In this document: piece after piece, positions 8,529 through 17,624 of the stretch
How the letters are laid out: each line of letters opens with the position of its first letter
Numbering within the stretch: the stretch's first letter is position 1
Origin: Sporosarcina sp. ANT_H38
GTDB lineage: Bacteria; Bacillota; Bacilli; Bacillales_A; Planococcaceae
Direction: 5' to 3'
NCBI RefSeq assembly: GCF_008369195.1
Contig: NZ_VOBC01000005.1
Coordinates: forward strand, 70,658-134,657
Length of the DNA stretch: 64,000 nt
Notes under the pieces: model-generated
What the model saw: only the letters and a program-made list of their open reading frames with translations
The model's database searches: none
What the model was told of the DNA's origin: nothing
Position numbers and translations under genes: made by a program

Positions 8529-9839
8529 TTACACTGGCTCCTTCATTAAAAACTGTGGTAAATAGGCTTGGTTGACTTCCAGTAACTCATCTAGCAATAA
8601 CTTAGCGACCTTACTGGAGGGGACAAATGGATTAGTTGTTAAGGCAAGCAACGCTTTATGCTTATTTCCTGTCACAGCAGCTTCGATTGTTAATTGTTCA
8701 AATGCTTTTATCTGTTGGATTAAGCCGTTCAATTCAGGAGGTAATTTACCAACTTGAATAGGCTGTGGTCCCTCACTATTGACAACACAAGACACTTCTA
8801 TCACAACATCATCCGGGAGATCTGTAATAGTTCCATTATTGGGGACGTTCACCGTATGAATGGCATGGTCATTGGTAACAATAGATGCAATTAGAGAGAT
8901 GGCAGCTTCTGAATAAAGTGAACCGCCTCGTTCTTCCAATTCTTTCGGTTTGACGTCTAAATTGGGATTCTTATAGGTTTCAAATAATCCCTTTTCTATG
9001 ACCTTCACCTGTTCAGCACGCGTCCCTCTGAGTTCTGCAGCTTCTTTTTCTTCAATCAACATTTCATCCATCATGTAGTAATAACGATGATAGGGGCATG
9101 GCAAAGCGTTTATCGCTTGCAAAAACTCTTTATCCCAAGGTGCATCATGAATGTTGCGCATATTCATATTGCGGCCCTCAGCGATACGCTCGATGAGTGC
9201 ACTCATTTTATCTTCACCGTTGACGAATACCTTTGTTGCATAGACAAGATGGTTTAATCCGGCGAAGGACATGTTTAGGTTATCCCGATCAACTTCTAAA
9301 ATAGTTGCAGTCATTTGTTTCATATTAATGGGCACATTACAGAGACCAATAGCTTTGACAGTTGTGTACTTATGAATTGCTTCTGTTACCATTCCTGCTG
9401 GGTTGGTAAAGTTAATCAACCAGGCATCATTTGAGTATTGTTCAATTTCCTTACAAATCTCTAGGATGACGGGAATCGTACGAAGGGCTTTTGCAAATCC
9501 TCCAGGCCCGACAGTTTCTTGACCAATCACATCGTATTTAAGTGGGATACGTTCATCATTTGCCCTTGCATCAAGACCGCCGACTCGAAATTGTGTTAAT
9601 ACAAAATCTGCATTTGTAATTGCTTTAATACGATCAAAGGTAAGTACAATGGTGATGGGAAGGCCGCTTTTTTTTATCATTCTCTCTGCAAGAGAACCAA
9701 CAATTTCAAGTTTTTCTTTCCCTGCTTCAATATCAACCAAAACGATTTCATCTACTTTTATTTCAGTCGCCCGAAGAATAATACCTTCGATTAGTTCAGG
9801 TGTATAGCTACTGCCACCCCCGATTACAGCGATTTTCAT
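8529..9839 (-). CDS. 6-phospho-beta-glucosidase, glycoside hydrolase family 4
   Basis: A 436-aa NAD+- and Mn2+-dependent GH4 enzyme that cleaves phosphorylated disaccharides delivered by a PTS. The Rossmann start KIAVIGGGSSYTPEL binds NAD. The GH4 signatures NFTNPAGMVTEA, LCNVPINMK (metal-binding Cys) and the FAGLNHL histidine segment are present. Closest in character to CelF/LicH/ChbF enzymes. It sits between the IIA gene and the MupG-like gene, in the same orientation. Substrate choice (cellobiose-P, chitobiose-P or another beta-disaccharide) is not decided by sequence. Confidence 0.92.
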   Translation of the reverse strand: MKIAVIGGGSSYTPELIEGIILRATEIKVDEIVLVDIEAGKEKLEIVGSLAERMIKKSGLPITIVLTFDRIKAITNADFVLTQFRVGGLDARANDERIPLKYDVIGQETVGPGGFAKALRTIPVILEICKEIEQYSNDAWLINFTNPAGMVTEAIHKYTTVKAIGLCNVPINMKQMTATILEVDRDNLNMSFAGLNHLVYATKVFVNGEDKMSALIERIAEGRNMNMRNIHDAPWDKEFLQAINALPCPYHRYYYMMDEMLIEEKEAAELRGTRAEQVKVIEKGLFETYKNPNLDVKPKELEERGGSLYSEAAISLIASIVTNDHAIHTVNVPNNGTITDLPDDVVIEVSCVVNSEGPQPIQVGKLPPELNGLIQQIKAFEQLTIEAAVTGNKHKALLALTTNPFVPSSKVAKLLLDELLEVNQAYLPQFLMKEPV

Positions 9840-9942
9840 AGTTGATCCCTCCGATATCTATAGTATTTGTATGAATTTCATAGTCAAAAAGAAGAGAAGG
9901 GAGCAATCAGTAAAGTAACTGAATTCCTCCCAAAGGGTAATT

Positions 9943-10269
9943 CTATTGTTCAGGTTTTTGGGCAGCACTCATAGTCTCGTATAATGCTATAAATTCACCT
10001 GCAAGATCTTTAAATGTAATAGCATTCATAAGATGATCTTGTGCATGAATTAGCAGTAGGGAAGTTTCCACTTTCTCGCCACGAATTTCTGACTGTATTA
10101 AATATGTTTGGACACGATGCGCACTACTCATTTCTTCATTTGCTCTTTCAATTAGCTCATTAGCTTGTTCGAAATTGTTTGCCTTTGCAGCTTGAATTGC
10201 CTCAAAGGCAGTGCTTTTTGCGTTCCCGCTATAAAGAATGATCTGCATGATTTGCTCTTCTATGCTCAT
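9943..10269 (-). CDS. PTS lactose/cellobiose-type EIIA component
   Basis: A 108-aa all-helical EIIA of the lactose/cellobiose (chitobiose) family. It accepts phosphate from HPr on the histidine in LLLIHAQDHLMNA and passes it to EIIB. Length and the N-terminal EEQIMQIILYSGNAKS match CelC/ChbA/LicA proteins. Cytoplasmic. Start 10269 lies 9 bp after the stop of the IIC gene. Confidence 0.93.
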   Translation of the reverse strand: MSIEEQIMQIILYSGNAKSTAFEAIQAAKANNFEQANELIERANEEMSSAHRVQTYLIQSEIRGEKVETSLLLIHAQDHLMNAITFKDLAGEFIALYETMSAAQKPEQ

Positions 10270-10278
10270 AACTGTTCA

Positions 10279-11652
10279 CTACTTCCTGCTAGAGAATAAT
10301 GGTTTTTCTTCTGGTTGTAATGTTGGTACATCTTGTTGTGACGAAGCTTCAGCTTGTTGATGAGATGCAACCTCCTTTTGTGATGCTAATTCTTCTTGAA
10401 GTTTTTTCACTTCAATTCTTTCTGCAACTTTAACAAATGGTAGATATATCACTATTGAAATGACTAAGTTCACACCGGCCAATACAGCCCCTTTCCAAGA
10501 CCCTGTTGCTAAAAATCCTCCAATAACAGGCGGCGTGGTCCACGGAATCAGGTTAACCGTTTTTGGAACAATTCCAGTTGCAATCATAATATAACTAAAT
10601 ATTACCAGAACAACAGGCGTTAAAATAAAGGGGATGATTAACAATGGATTTAACACAATCGGGAAACCAAATAGAATTGGCTCATTAATATTAAATATAC
10701 TAGGTCCCGCGCTTAATCCAGATATATTGCGATAATGTTTATGGCGACGACCTGCAATGAATATTGCAATAATCAAACCAAGTGTTGCACCTGTACCCCC
10801 TAAATACATAAAGGCGTCAAAGAATGGCTTTGTCACGATATAAGGAATTTCTATTCCTGCTTCAAGTGCTTTTATATTTGCTTCAATTGCAGGTAAATAA
10901 ACAGCTTGCATAACCGGCTCCATTACATTTCCGCCATGAAGTCCGAAGAACCAAAGAACATGGATGATTAATGCAATCACAACGGCCGAGACAGGTGTGT
11001 TCGCCAATTTGGATACTGGCTCCTGTAATGCATTGAAGAACGCTTGATGGATATCAGGCATGCCCGCTACTATAGTGAATACTTTAATAAGGCCAAATAT
11101 ACTTATTGCAATCATTGCTGGAAATAAAGCTGCAAATGATTTTGAAACCGCTGGCGGAACGCTCGGAGGCATCTTCATTACGAGCCTCTTATTGCCAAGT
11201 AATCTAGTGAAAATTTCAGTTGAAACGATTGCTATAATAATAGCAATAAATAAACCTTGTGATCCGGCCCAAACTAATGGCAATCCTGAGCCCTCCGCAA
11301 TGGGTGTTGTAATCGCTATTAAAGAAGCAAAAGAGACAATCCCGGCTGACAGACCATCCTTATCGTATGAACGGGCAAGTTGATAGGAAATTGTGAAGGC
11401 GGTAAGTAACGAAACGATTGCGAATGTCCCTGTCCAAACGGCACCACCGAATTGTTTCCATGTATCACCGCCAAAAATCATTCCCATAAAGTTCTGGTAT
11501 GCCTCAATCGGCAAATTGTTGAAAAGAGTAACCATCGAACCTAAAATCATTAATGGCATGATAACAACGAAGCCATCACGAATAGCAGCTAGGTGACGTT
11601 GAGCTCCAATGCGGCCACCAATTTCCATAAACTTATCCATTTTTCCGTTCAT
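10279..11652 (-). CDS. PTS cellobiose/chitobiose-type EIIC permease
   Basis: A 457-aa integral membrane permease of the lactose/cellobiose EIIC family (CelB/ChbC-like), translocating and presenting a beta-disaccharide for phosphorylation. About ten hydrophobic segments are visible; the family landmark FGLHGGNVMEPV and the NINEPILFGFPIVLNP loop are present. The last 40 residues form a hydrophilic, Gln/Glu-rich tail (SQKEVASHQQAEASSQQ) of low complexity that is unusual for the family. ATG 11652 follows AAAAGGGG. Confidence 0.93.
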   Translation of the reverse strand: MNGKMDKFMEIGGRIGAQRHLAAIRDGFVVIMPLMILGSMVTLFNNLPIEAYQNFMGMIFGGDTWKQFGGAVWTGTFAIVSLLTAFTISYQLARSYDKDGLSAGIVSFASLIAITTPIAEGSGLPLVWAGSQGLFIAIIIAIVSTEIFTRLLGNKRLVMKMPPSVPPAVSKSFAALFPAMIAISIFGLIKVFTIVAGMPDIHQAFFNALQEPVSKLANTPVSAVVIALIIHVLWFFGLHGGNVMEPVMQAVYLPAIEANIKALEAGIEIPYIVTKPFFDAFMYLGGTGATLGLIIAIFIAGRRHKHYRNISGLSAGPSIFNINEPILFGFPIVLNPLLIIPFILTPVVLVIFSYIMIATGIVPKTVNLIPWTTPPVIGGFLATGSWKGAVLAGVNLVISIVIYLPFVKVAERIEVKKLQEELASQKEVASHQQAEASSQQDVPTLQPEEKPLFSSRK

Positions 11653-11805
11653 TGTTTTATCCCCTTTTATTCTCTCTTAGAATTAAGAAAGAACGGATTT
11701 TTATTTAGTATTACGTTAATTTAGACAAAAGATCAGAAATTCGATAGTCCTCTGAATAACTCCCCATACGATCTTTTTACCTTTGGAAAAGCTAGCAGCA
11801 TATGT

Positions 11806-12108
11806 TTATAGCAGTGCGAGCCCCTTTGCAAGAACGGATTCGCCATTCATTGTGCCGTAATCGATACTTTCGATTACTTGAACTGGGATGTTTTTTCCTT
11901 CAACTGCTTTTTCGATTTTCTTTTTCAGATAACGCACTTGCGGTCCTAATAGTAGAACGTCAATTGTATCGAAGTGTCTAGCAGACTCTGCTTCCGAAAC
12001 TGCAAAAATTTTAACATCCAGACCCTGGGCCTTTGCTGCCGCCTCCATTTTTGTCACTAGTAAGCTAGTAGACATTCCTGCTGAACAAACGAGCATGATG
12101 GTTTTCAC
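11806..12108 (-). CDS. PTS lactose/cellobiose-type EIIB component
   Basis: A 100-aa EIIB of the cellobiose/chitobiose family. The phospho-accepting cysteine is Cys8 in IMLVCSAGMSTS, and LLGPQVRYLKKKI is the typical middle helix. It transfers phosphate from EIIA to the sugar held in EIIC. First gene of the operon, about 70 bp downstream of the sigma-54 promoter. A 153-bp gap separates it from the EIIC gene. Confidence 0.93.
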   Translation of the reverse strand: MKTIMLVCSAGMSTSLLVTKMEAAAKAQGLDVKIFAVSEAESARHFDTIDVLLLGPQVRYLKKKIEKAVEGKNIPVQVIESIDYGTMNGESVLAKGLALL

Positions 12109-12189
12109 TGTCTATTTCTCCCCATTTCCTATTTTTATGATTCAAGTAAATATCGATAGCACTATATTTACTTGTACGCCTGTTTAATA

Positions 12190-12206
12190 TGCAAGAAGCG
12201 TGCCAA
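12190..12206 (-). promoter_or_regulatory. Sigma-54 (-24/-12) promoter of the PTS operon
   Basis: On the minus strand TGGCAC-N5-TTGCA, a full match to the sigma-54 consensus. Predicted start near 12179, ahead of the EIIB gene. It fits the LevR-type activator encoded immediately upstream. Confidence 0.88.
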
Positions 12207-12256
12207 CTTATTTTCATGTAAACGCTGTCTTTTTGCGGTTTTTTGATTACACACAT

Positions 12257-12295
12257 AAAAGTGAGGTGTGTAAACTTTCACACACCTCACTTTTT
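12257..12295 (-). terminator. Terminator of the activator gene
   Basis: AAAAGTGAGGTGTG/CACACCTCACTTTT hairpin just after the activator stop codon and upstream of the sigma-54 promoter. T-runs on both sides make it potentially bidirectional. Confidence 0.75.
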
Positions 12296-12302
12296 AGGGT
12301 AC

Positions 12303-14975
12303 TTATGTTGAGATACGATTGTTTTCTATGAACATTTTATAAATATGCATCTGTTCACTTCCCGCAAAGGTGATATCATATTCGGTCTCTAAACTGTGTA
12401 AGGTAGTTTTCACAATTGTGAGCTTATCTACATGTTCTTGATAAAATTTTTCGGGATTCAGAAATGGTCGTGCTGGTTGATTTAATCTCATGTTTTCAAT
12501 AAGAAAAGCTAAATGAAGGATTATGCCAGTATCGACCCCAGTATCTAATGTGACGCCTAATTGTAATTCGAGTTTAATTACAGTTTTTTGCAAAAGTTGT
12601 ATCAAACGAGAGACAGAGGGAATCATTTTAAAGTGATTTTCAAGTGCCTCTACCATCTCGCTATAGGGCTCATGATTACCAATTACATTTTCTAATCTTT
12701 TTAAATGATGATCTTGGAAAATTTCAGTGGGCGAAAAGTAAGGTATATTGAAGTATTCGAATTGTACAGTTCCAGCAATTGCTAATATGTTATATTCCTC
12801 TAGTAATTGTTCGATTTTTTCAGTGAAAGATTGGCGATGGAGAAATTGCAAAGAAATAAGTTCAATATTTTTTCCTTTAACGATTTTTTGTAACTGTTCT
12901 TTAATCTTTTTAGCGACACCATCGCCTGTGAAACAAGCTGTAACGATGGCCTTTTTGGATGGTTTCGGCAGGGATGCCGACGAACTGAACTGATGTTCAA
13001 GTAATTGCTTACTGCTATGAAAGATATCTTCCAAGCTTCTTCCTAATGAAGCTTTGCGAATCGCTTCCATCACTACAGGTGTACTTGCCATTGATACAGT
13101 TTTTGTTTTAATGCCCATCTCTTCAAAAATCATATGGCCAAAGGAAGAAAGCGAGCCCATATCTACAAGGAATAAGACTCCTTTTGTGGGTTTCAGATCA
13201 TGAATTGCACTTTTGACAAGTTCATACATATCCCTTGCATCCATTGAAAGTGGCATATCAAAAGCCTTTCCGAGACGAACGCCTAATAAATCTTGAACAG
13301 TCGTCAACATACTGGATGCAGTCGAGTTTCCGTGCATCACGACGATAATGACGACTTTGTGTTCTTGTGTGTACATGTTTTCCTCGATTTCTGGCACTAA
13401 AAACATAGTAATAAACCCGATTTCGTCTAGTGGAATTTCTACTCCTACTTCATTACCTATCATTTGTGCGATTTCAATAGCGACTTTGAATTCTTTTGGA
13501 TATTTTTTATGGATCTTATTTAAATTGGGATGAGAGATCGAGTTGTTCTGTTCGATTCGCTCAATCGTTCTTTGTAGATGAAGTGCAAAAGCAAATTTCA
13601 TTTTTTTCTTAAAGGAACGATTTAATTCTAGTTCTGCAAAGTTGTAAACTTTATCAGTGATTTCTAAAATTTGGTTAATGACCATTTCTTTTAAACCGAC
13701 TTGTGGTAAATGATCAATGTACTCATTAAAATATTCATTGAAATCAACAAGTAGCTCTGTTTGAATCTCTTTATCGTTCTTTCCCTCTTCATGGAGCTGT
13801 TTTAACTTATTCTCCATGTTTTGATAAAGACTTTCCTCGTGTTGTTGGTCAACATGGTCATTACTTTCAGCTTTATGGGAAAAAGTGAAAACTTTCTTTT
13901 CCGTATCAATGAGTCTATCCATTTTTTCTCGATATTGTTTAACGTCGAGTAACCCTTTTTGAACATGGATTGATAGATCGTTCTGCCGAATTAGGATGTT
14001 TGATGTTTGATTTGATATATAATGTAAAAAAGATTTTGCACAAGCAAGTTTTAAATCACGCTGTAATTGACCGATATTAGCAGTCGTATGATAAAGCAAA
14101 AATGCGGTTAGTGCATGCCTTTCGACGTAGATGGTTTCGTTCAAAGATCCTGATTCCTGGATAAGAAAGTGTTCGATTAGATGATAACGCTCCTCAAATT
14201 GCCGTTCCTCTAGGGAGGGCAATGTTATCGTCATTGGAATCCTTCTTGTGAAAGTTTCAAGCAAAAAAGATTCCGGAGATTCCGTCGTAGCCCCGATGAT
14301 TTGGACAGAAGCGGTCTTCGTTACTTCACTATCTCCTAAGCTTCGAAATTCCCCTTTATCGATGAATGTAAATAGCATTTCTTGCCCTTCAGGAGACAAC
14401 CGATGGATTTCGTCCAAAAATAAGACACCTTTGTCAGCTTTTTCTATTAATCCTATCCGGTTTTCCGTGGCCCCAGTAAAAGCACCTTTTTTAACTCCAA
14501 AAATATGTCCGAACAACAGCTGGGGATTTTGAGCATAATCCGCACAATTGAATTGAACGAAAGGGGCCTTCTCTTCAATGCTTTGCGATTCAACTGAATA
14601 GTTATACATGATTTTTGCGAAAAAGGACTTTCCCGTGCCCGTTTTACCTAGAATTAAAGTGTGCAACCCCCTAGGTGGGTAATGGATCGCGGCTTTTGCT
14701 TGTTGCACGGAAATTCTCAAGCTTCCTTCCGCACCGATTAATTGATAAAAAGCATCATGATTTGGCTCTGCCTGTTTAGGGGTTGGTGATAACTCCTTAT
14801 AAAAATAGAGTGTTGGTTTCCCGCTTGTTTTTTCGATTAAACCATCTCTGTGAAGTTCATTTAAATATCTACTGACATTTGAACGATCAAGTTGAAGATG
14901 TTCTGCTACTTCGTTAGCAGAAACGGTACTCTTTACTTTTTCAATATAATAAAAAATATCATTTTTACGGCTCAT
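12303..14975 (-). CDS. LevR/ManR-family sigma-54-dependent PTS operon activator
   Basis: An 890-aa multidomain activator. In order: an N-terminal winged-helix DNA-binding domain (residues about 1-65), a sigma-54 AAA+ ATPase with Walker A GKTGTGKS, the GAFTGA loop that contacts sigma-54 and Walker B LFLDEI (about 85-330), a first PRD with the LHLQRTIERI and HKKYPKEF histidine regions, an EIIA-Man-like domain starting KVVIIVVMHGNS (about 555-690), an EIIB-like stretch and a C-terminal PRD (DTGIILHLAFLIE). PTS phosphorylation of the histidines should tune activity with sugar supply. ATG 14975 follows GAGGAGGGA; an upstream in-frame TTG is inside that site. It presumably drives the adjacent sigma-54 promoter. 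Confidence 0.93.
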   Translation of the reverse strand: MSRKNDIFYYIEKVKSTVSANEVAEHLQLDRSNVSRYLNELHRDGLIEKTSGKPTLYFYKELSPTPKQAEPNHDAFYQLIGAEGSLRISVQQAKAAIHYPPRGLHTLILGKTGTGKSFFAKIMYNYSVESQSIEEKAPFVQFNCADYAQNPQLLFGHIFGVKKGAFTGATENRIGLIEKADKGVLFLDEIHRLSPEGQEMLFTFIDKGEFRSLGDSEVTKTASVQIIGATTESPESFLLETFTRRIPMTITLPSLEERQFEERYHLIEHFLIQESGSLNETIYVERHALTAFLLYHTTANIGQLQRDLKLACAKSFLHYISNQTSNILIRQNDLSIHVQKGLLDVKQYREKMDRLIDTEKKVFTFSHKAESNDHVDQQHEESLYQNMENKLKQLHEEGKNDKEIQTELLVDFNEYFNEYIDHLPQVGLKEMVINQILEITDKVYNFAELELNRSFKKKMKFAFALHLQRTIERIEQNNSISHPNLNKIHKKYPKEFKVAIEIAQMIGNEVGVEIPLDEIGFITMFLVPEIEENMYTQEHKVVIIVVMHGNSTASSMLTTVQDLLGVRLGKAFDMPLSMDARDMYELVKSAIHDLKPTKGVLFLVDMGSLSSFGHMIFEEMGIKTKTVSMASTPVVMEAIRKASLGRSLEDIFHSSKQLLEHQFSSSASLPKPSKKAIVTACFTGDGVAKKIKEQLQKIVKGKNIELISLQFLHRQSFTEKIEQLLEEYNILAIAGTVQFEYFNIPYFSPTEIFQDHHLKRLENVIGNHEPYSEMVEALENHFKMIPSVSRLIQLLQKTVIKLELQLGVTLDTGVDTGIILHLAFLIENMRLNQPARPFLNPEKFYQEHVDKLTIVKTTLHSLETEYDITFAGSEQMHIYKMFIENNRIST

Positions 14976-15292
14976 ATAATCCCTCCTCAACCGACTTGAT
15001 TATTTAGATTAATACGAACAGTTAGGTAGTTACAGCATTTCTATCATGGTATCACAAACAAGTTAAATCAGATAGAAGACTTAGACAAAGTTTCATTCTG
15101 CTGGAATTTTTAACTCATAGGAAAACTGCAATAATGTACATATGACCAATAATGGAAGTCTAGGATTAAAATGATAAAAATTACTATCGATTTAAAAAAT
15201 TATGGGATAATTATTTTGAAACTGAATGATGTTTATACTGTTGAGTTATCGGAATTATCGATATATAATTACGAGAAAGGGGGATGATTGTA
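14976..15292. other. Divergent intergenic region, no gene seen
   Basis: AT-rich spacer of about 317 bp between the PTS activator and the fatty acid hydroxylase gene. I see no clear promoter consensus, small gene or structured RNA. Confidence 0.4.
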
Positions 15293-15904
15293 ATGAAGAA
15301 ATATCTAAAGGAATTTGGAACTTTCCCTGACATCACTGTTATGATACTTATTTTGGTAATTTGTGTTTCTTTAACCGTGCCACATATATTCCATCTTTGG
15401 ACGTGGGTTGCTTTAGGTGCGGGAATGCTGACGTATGCAACCAGTGAATATATGGTGCACCGGTTTTTATTTCACATTAAAACTCCGGAAAATCCGTTCA
15501 TGCTGAAGATGATAAAACGATTACACTATGATCATCATATTGATCCGGATGATTTAAAATTATTATTTTTACCGATATGGTTCAGCATTCCGGGATTTAT
15601 CATTTATGGGCTTATTGTTTTCTCAATAACGGGGAGCGTGAGTATGACAGCAGCATACGCGACGGGCTTGGTGGCTTACTTCCTCTTTTATGAATGGAAA
15701 CATTACATCGCTCATAAGCCGATACAACCTCGTACGAAAATGGGGAAAAATATTAAGAAGCATCATCTTTTGCATCACTTTAAAAACGAGAATTACTGGT
15801 TCGGCGTCACACATACTTCATTCGACAAATCGTTAGGAACCTTTAAAGAAAATAAGGATGTTGAAAAGAGTCCGACTGCACGTAATTTGGAAAATAGAAT
15901 CTGA
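15293..15904 (+). CDS. Fatty acid hydroxylase / sterol desaturase superfamily membrane protein
   Basis: A 203-aa di-iron membrane oxygenase-like protein with four hydrophobic segments and the family's spaced histidine clusters: HRFLFH, HYDHH, HYIAH, HHLLHHF and a final GVTH. Family members hydroxylate or desaturate lipids, sterols or carotenoids at the membrane. The native substrate cannot be told. ATG 15293 is preferred because GAAAGGGGG lies nine bases before it, whereas ATG 15284 touches that site. It stands alone. A short GAACA tandem (x4) directly follows the stop codon. Confidence 0.87.
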   Translation: MKKYLKEFGTFPDITVMILILVICVSLTVPHIFHLWTWVALGAGMLTYATSEYMVHRFLFHIKTPENPFMLKMIKRLHYDHHIDPDDLKLLFLPIWFSIPGFIIYGLIVFSITGSVSMTAAYATGLVAYFLFYEWKHYIAHKPIQPRTKMGKNIKKHHLLHHFKNENYWFGVTHTSFDKSLGTFKENKDVEKSPTARNLENRI

Positions 15905-16088
15905 ACAGAACAGAACAGAACACTAATTTTCCTAGTTATTTCAGCTATTAAAACTAAATTTAAGTACTTGTCCTTAGATTCAAGGCATAACATAATCGCA
16001 CATTATTTTGTCGAATCATTTACATTGAAAATACAGACACCACGAGTATGGAGAGTGAAACTTTTTATTAGAGATTCTTTGCATATAA

Positions 16089-16122
16089 AAAGGGACGAAA
16101 CCATAACGGTATTCGTCCCTTT
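16089..16122 (-). terminator. Terminator of the SDR gene
   Basis: AAAGGGACGAA/TTCGTCCCTTT hairpin with T-rich flank on the minus strand, 23 bp beyond the stop codon. Confidence 0.8.
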
Positions 16123-16144
16123 CATATTTTAGTGAAATGAATTT

Positions 16145-17197
16145 CTAAACAGCAAAGTAAGCTTCAATGATTAACTTTGTAGTTTGTTCGTCCATATCCA
16201 AATGCCTAACTTCAGTTCCTTCAATAAGTTGCTGTGTGTTGCTATCATCGAAATCGAATGAACGGGATAAGTAGGCGTAGAATACGCTAATCATGCCGTT
16301 CAGCCTTTCTTCGTCAGGTGTCAGCATTCCTGGTTCTGCGCTCTCGATGATTTCTAATTGATGGAAATCAAGTGCGTTTTTGATGAGCGATAAAAGATCG
16401 TAATTCGTCGCTGGCGAGGGGTTCGTGATGTTGTAAACCTTGCCGGCTTCTGCTTTACTTGCAGCCAACGCCAAAATGTCAGCGACGTAATTTACAGGAA
16501 CAAGGTTCGATGTTGCACTTTTACTCCCGACGACACGATAAATAGTATTAGCCTTGTCAGGAGATCTAGCGATACGACGCTTGAACACATCAAGTGCTCT
16601 CATAAAACCGTAAAGCGTGAACTCGGAATCAGCTTCGCCTGTTTCTGAGTCACCAACAATAATTGAAGGTCGGAATATGGATACATCCATATAATCGGAA
16701 TAGGAAAGGGCAAGATGTTCTGATTTCACTTTGCTCTCCTCGTATGGGTTATGAATGTTCGCATCTATTGGATAAAGCGATTCTATACCGTGCGTGCGTT
16801 TCCCGACTGTATAAGCCGTGCTGATATAAATAAATTGATTTACTTCAAATAGCTTTGCAAGTTCGAGTGCGTTTTTTGTACCACCGTAATTGACTGCAAA
16901 GAGCTCTTCACGTAATTCCTCATCGAATTTTACGAGAGCTGCGATGTGATAAAAAAGATCTACTTTGCCTTTCAGTTCTTGAATAACATCGTCAGAGAGT
17001 CCGAATAGCGGTTGTGTAATATCGCCATTTAAAAGCTGGATTCTACTAGCGGCATTTCCTGAAAGTCCCGCAATAAGTCGTTCAGCTTTTTCCATATCCC
17101 GTACAAGTACAAATAATGTATGATCAGTCGTCTCGAGTAAGTTATTTAGTAATTTACCTCCAAGAAAACCAGTAGAACCTGTTAAGAAAATTGTCAA
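16145..17197 (-). CDS. SDR family oxidoreductase, thioester-reductase/male-sterility-like
   Basis: A 350-aa extended short-chain dehydrogenase. The NAD(P)-binding motif GSTGFLGG opens the protein, with FIYISTAYTVGKR and a Tyr-x3-Lys in NPYEESKVKSE supplying the catalytic residues. It resembles thioester reductase or fatty acyl-CoA reductase domains (NAD_binding_4) that reduce an activated acyl group. It stands alone, without a carrier protein or adenylation domain nearby. A TTG start at 17197 is chosen because GGAGGG lies seven bases before it and the protein then begins TIFLTGSTG; the longer frame to 17236 would begin upstream of that site. Confidence 0.8.
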   Translation of the reverse strand: MTIFLTGSTGFLGGKLLNNLLETTDHTLFVLVRDMEKAERLIAGLSGNAASRIQLLNGDITQPLFGLSDDVIQELKGKVDLFYHIAALVKFDEELREELFAVNYGGTKNALELAKLFEVNQFIYISTAYTVGKRTHGIESLYPIDANIHNPYEESKVKSEHLALSYSDYMDVSIFRPSIIVGDSETGEADSEFTLYGFMRALDVFKRRIARSPDKANTIYRVVGSKSATSNLVPVNYVADILALAASKAEAGKVYNITNPSPATNYDLLSLIKNALDFHQLEIIESAEPGMLTPDEERLNGMISVFYAYLSRSFDFDDSNTQQLIEGTEVRHLDMDEQTTKLIIEAYFAV

Positions 17198-17322
17198 TCT
17201 AAATCCCTCCATGAGTAGGACAGAAATTATCTCCATCCAATTGCTATTCTAATTATCACATATATGCTGGCTGATGTGAAAAATTAGCGGTTTTTATGTT
17301 TGAAATAAGGTCATTAGGGGAA

Positions 17323-17351
17323 TTGAAGTTGTTGATTCAACTTCAAGGAGG
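17323..17351 (+). promoter_or_regulatory. Hairpin abutting the ribosome site of the FbpA-like gene
   Basis: A perfect 9-bp inverted repeat TTGAAGTTG (17323-17331) / CAACTTCAA (17338-17346). Its 3' arm overlaps the start of the Shine-Dalgarno AAGGAGG (17345-17351). It could limit ribosome access; no T-run follows. Confidence 0.45.
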
Positions 17352-17361
17352 AACAAACAGC

Positions 17362-17508
17362 ATGAGAAAGACAGAAGAAACACAGATGGATGTAAAGAAA
17401 GAGAAAATCATTCAGAGACTAGTGAAAAGTGGAGTTTTTAAACTACATGGAAAACAACTATACGAACTCTCACTCTATGCACTTATGAAAGCATATAATA
17501 GGTACTGA
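17362..17508 (+). CDS. Small FbpA-like (Fur-regulated basic protein family) protein
   Basis: A 48-aa basic protein. The C-terminal part KIIQRLVKSGVFKLHGKQ followed by LYELSLYALMKAYNRY resembles the FbpA family (PF13076), small proteins made under iron limitation in Bacillus that are thought to assist a Fur-controlled small-RNA response. The start at 17362 follows AAGGAGG with a 10-base spacer; the longer frame from 17296 has no ribosome site. I see no convincing Fur box upstream, so iron control here is only a family-based guess. Confidence 0.6.
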   Translation: MRKTEETQMDVKKEKIIQRLVKSGVFKLHGKQLYELSLYALMKAYNRY

Positions 17509-17624
17509 ATAATATCGTACCGGCTCGAACAAGTCCATAAGCAGGCTATTTTTTGGGATAATGTCTTATCTTAATCCAGTTGAGGTAAACTAGTGTTACA
17601 AGATATGGATTGGAGGAGGATAAG

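Noticed and set aside
12065..12256. 63-codon minus-strand frame across the sigma-54 promoter
   Set aside because: It overlaps the promoter and the EIIB start in another frame; no ribosome site.
15902..15921. GAACA x4 tandem after the fatty acid hydroxylase gene
   Set aside because: A very short simple repeat overlapping the stop codon; no flanking structure to suggest function.
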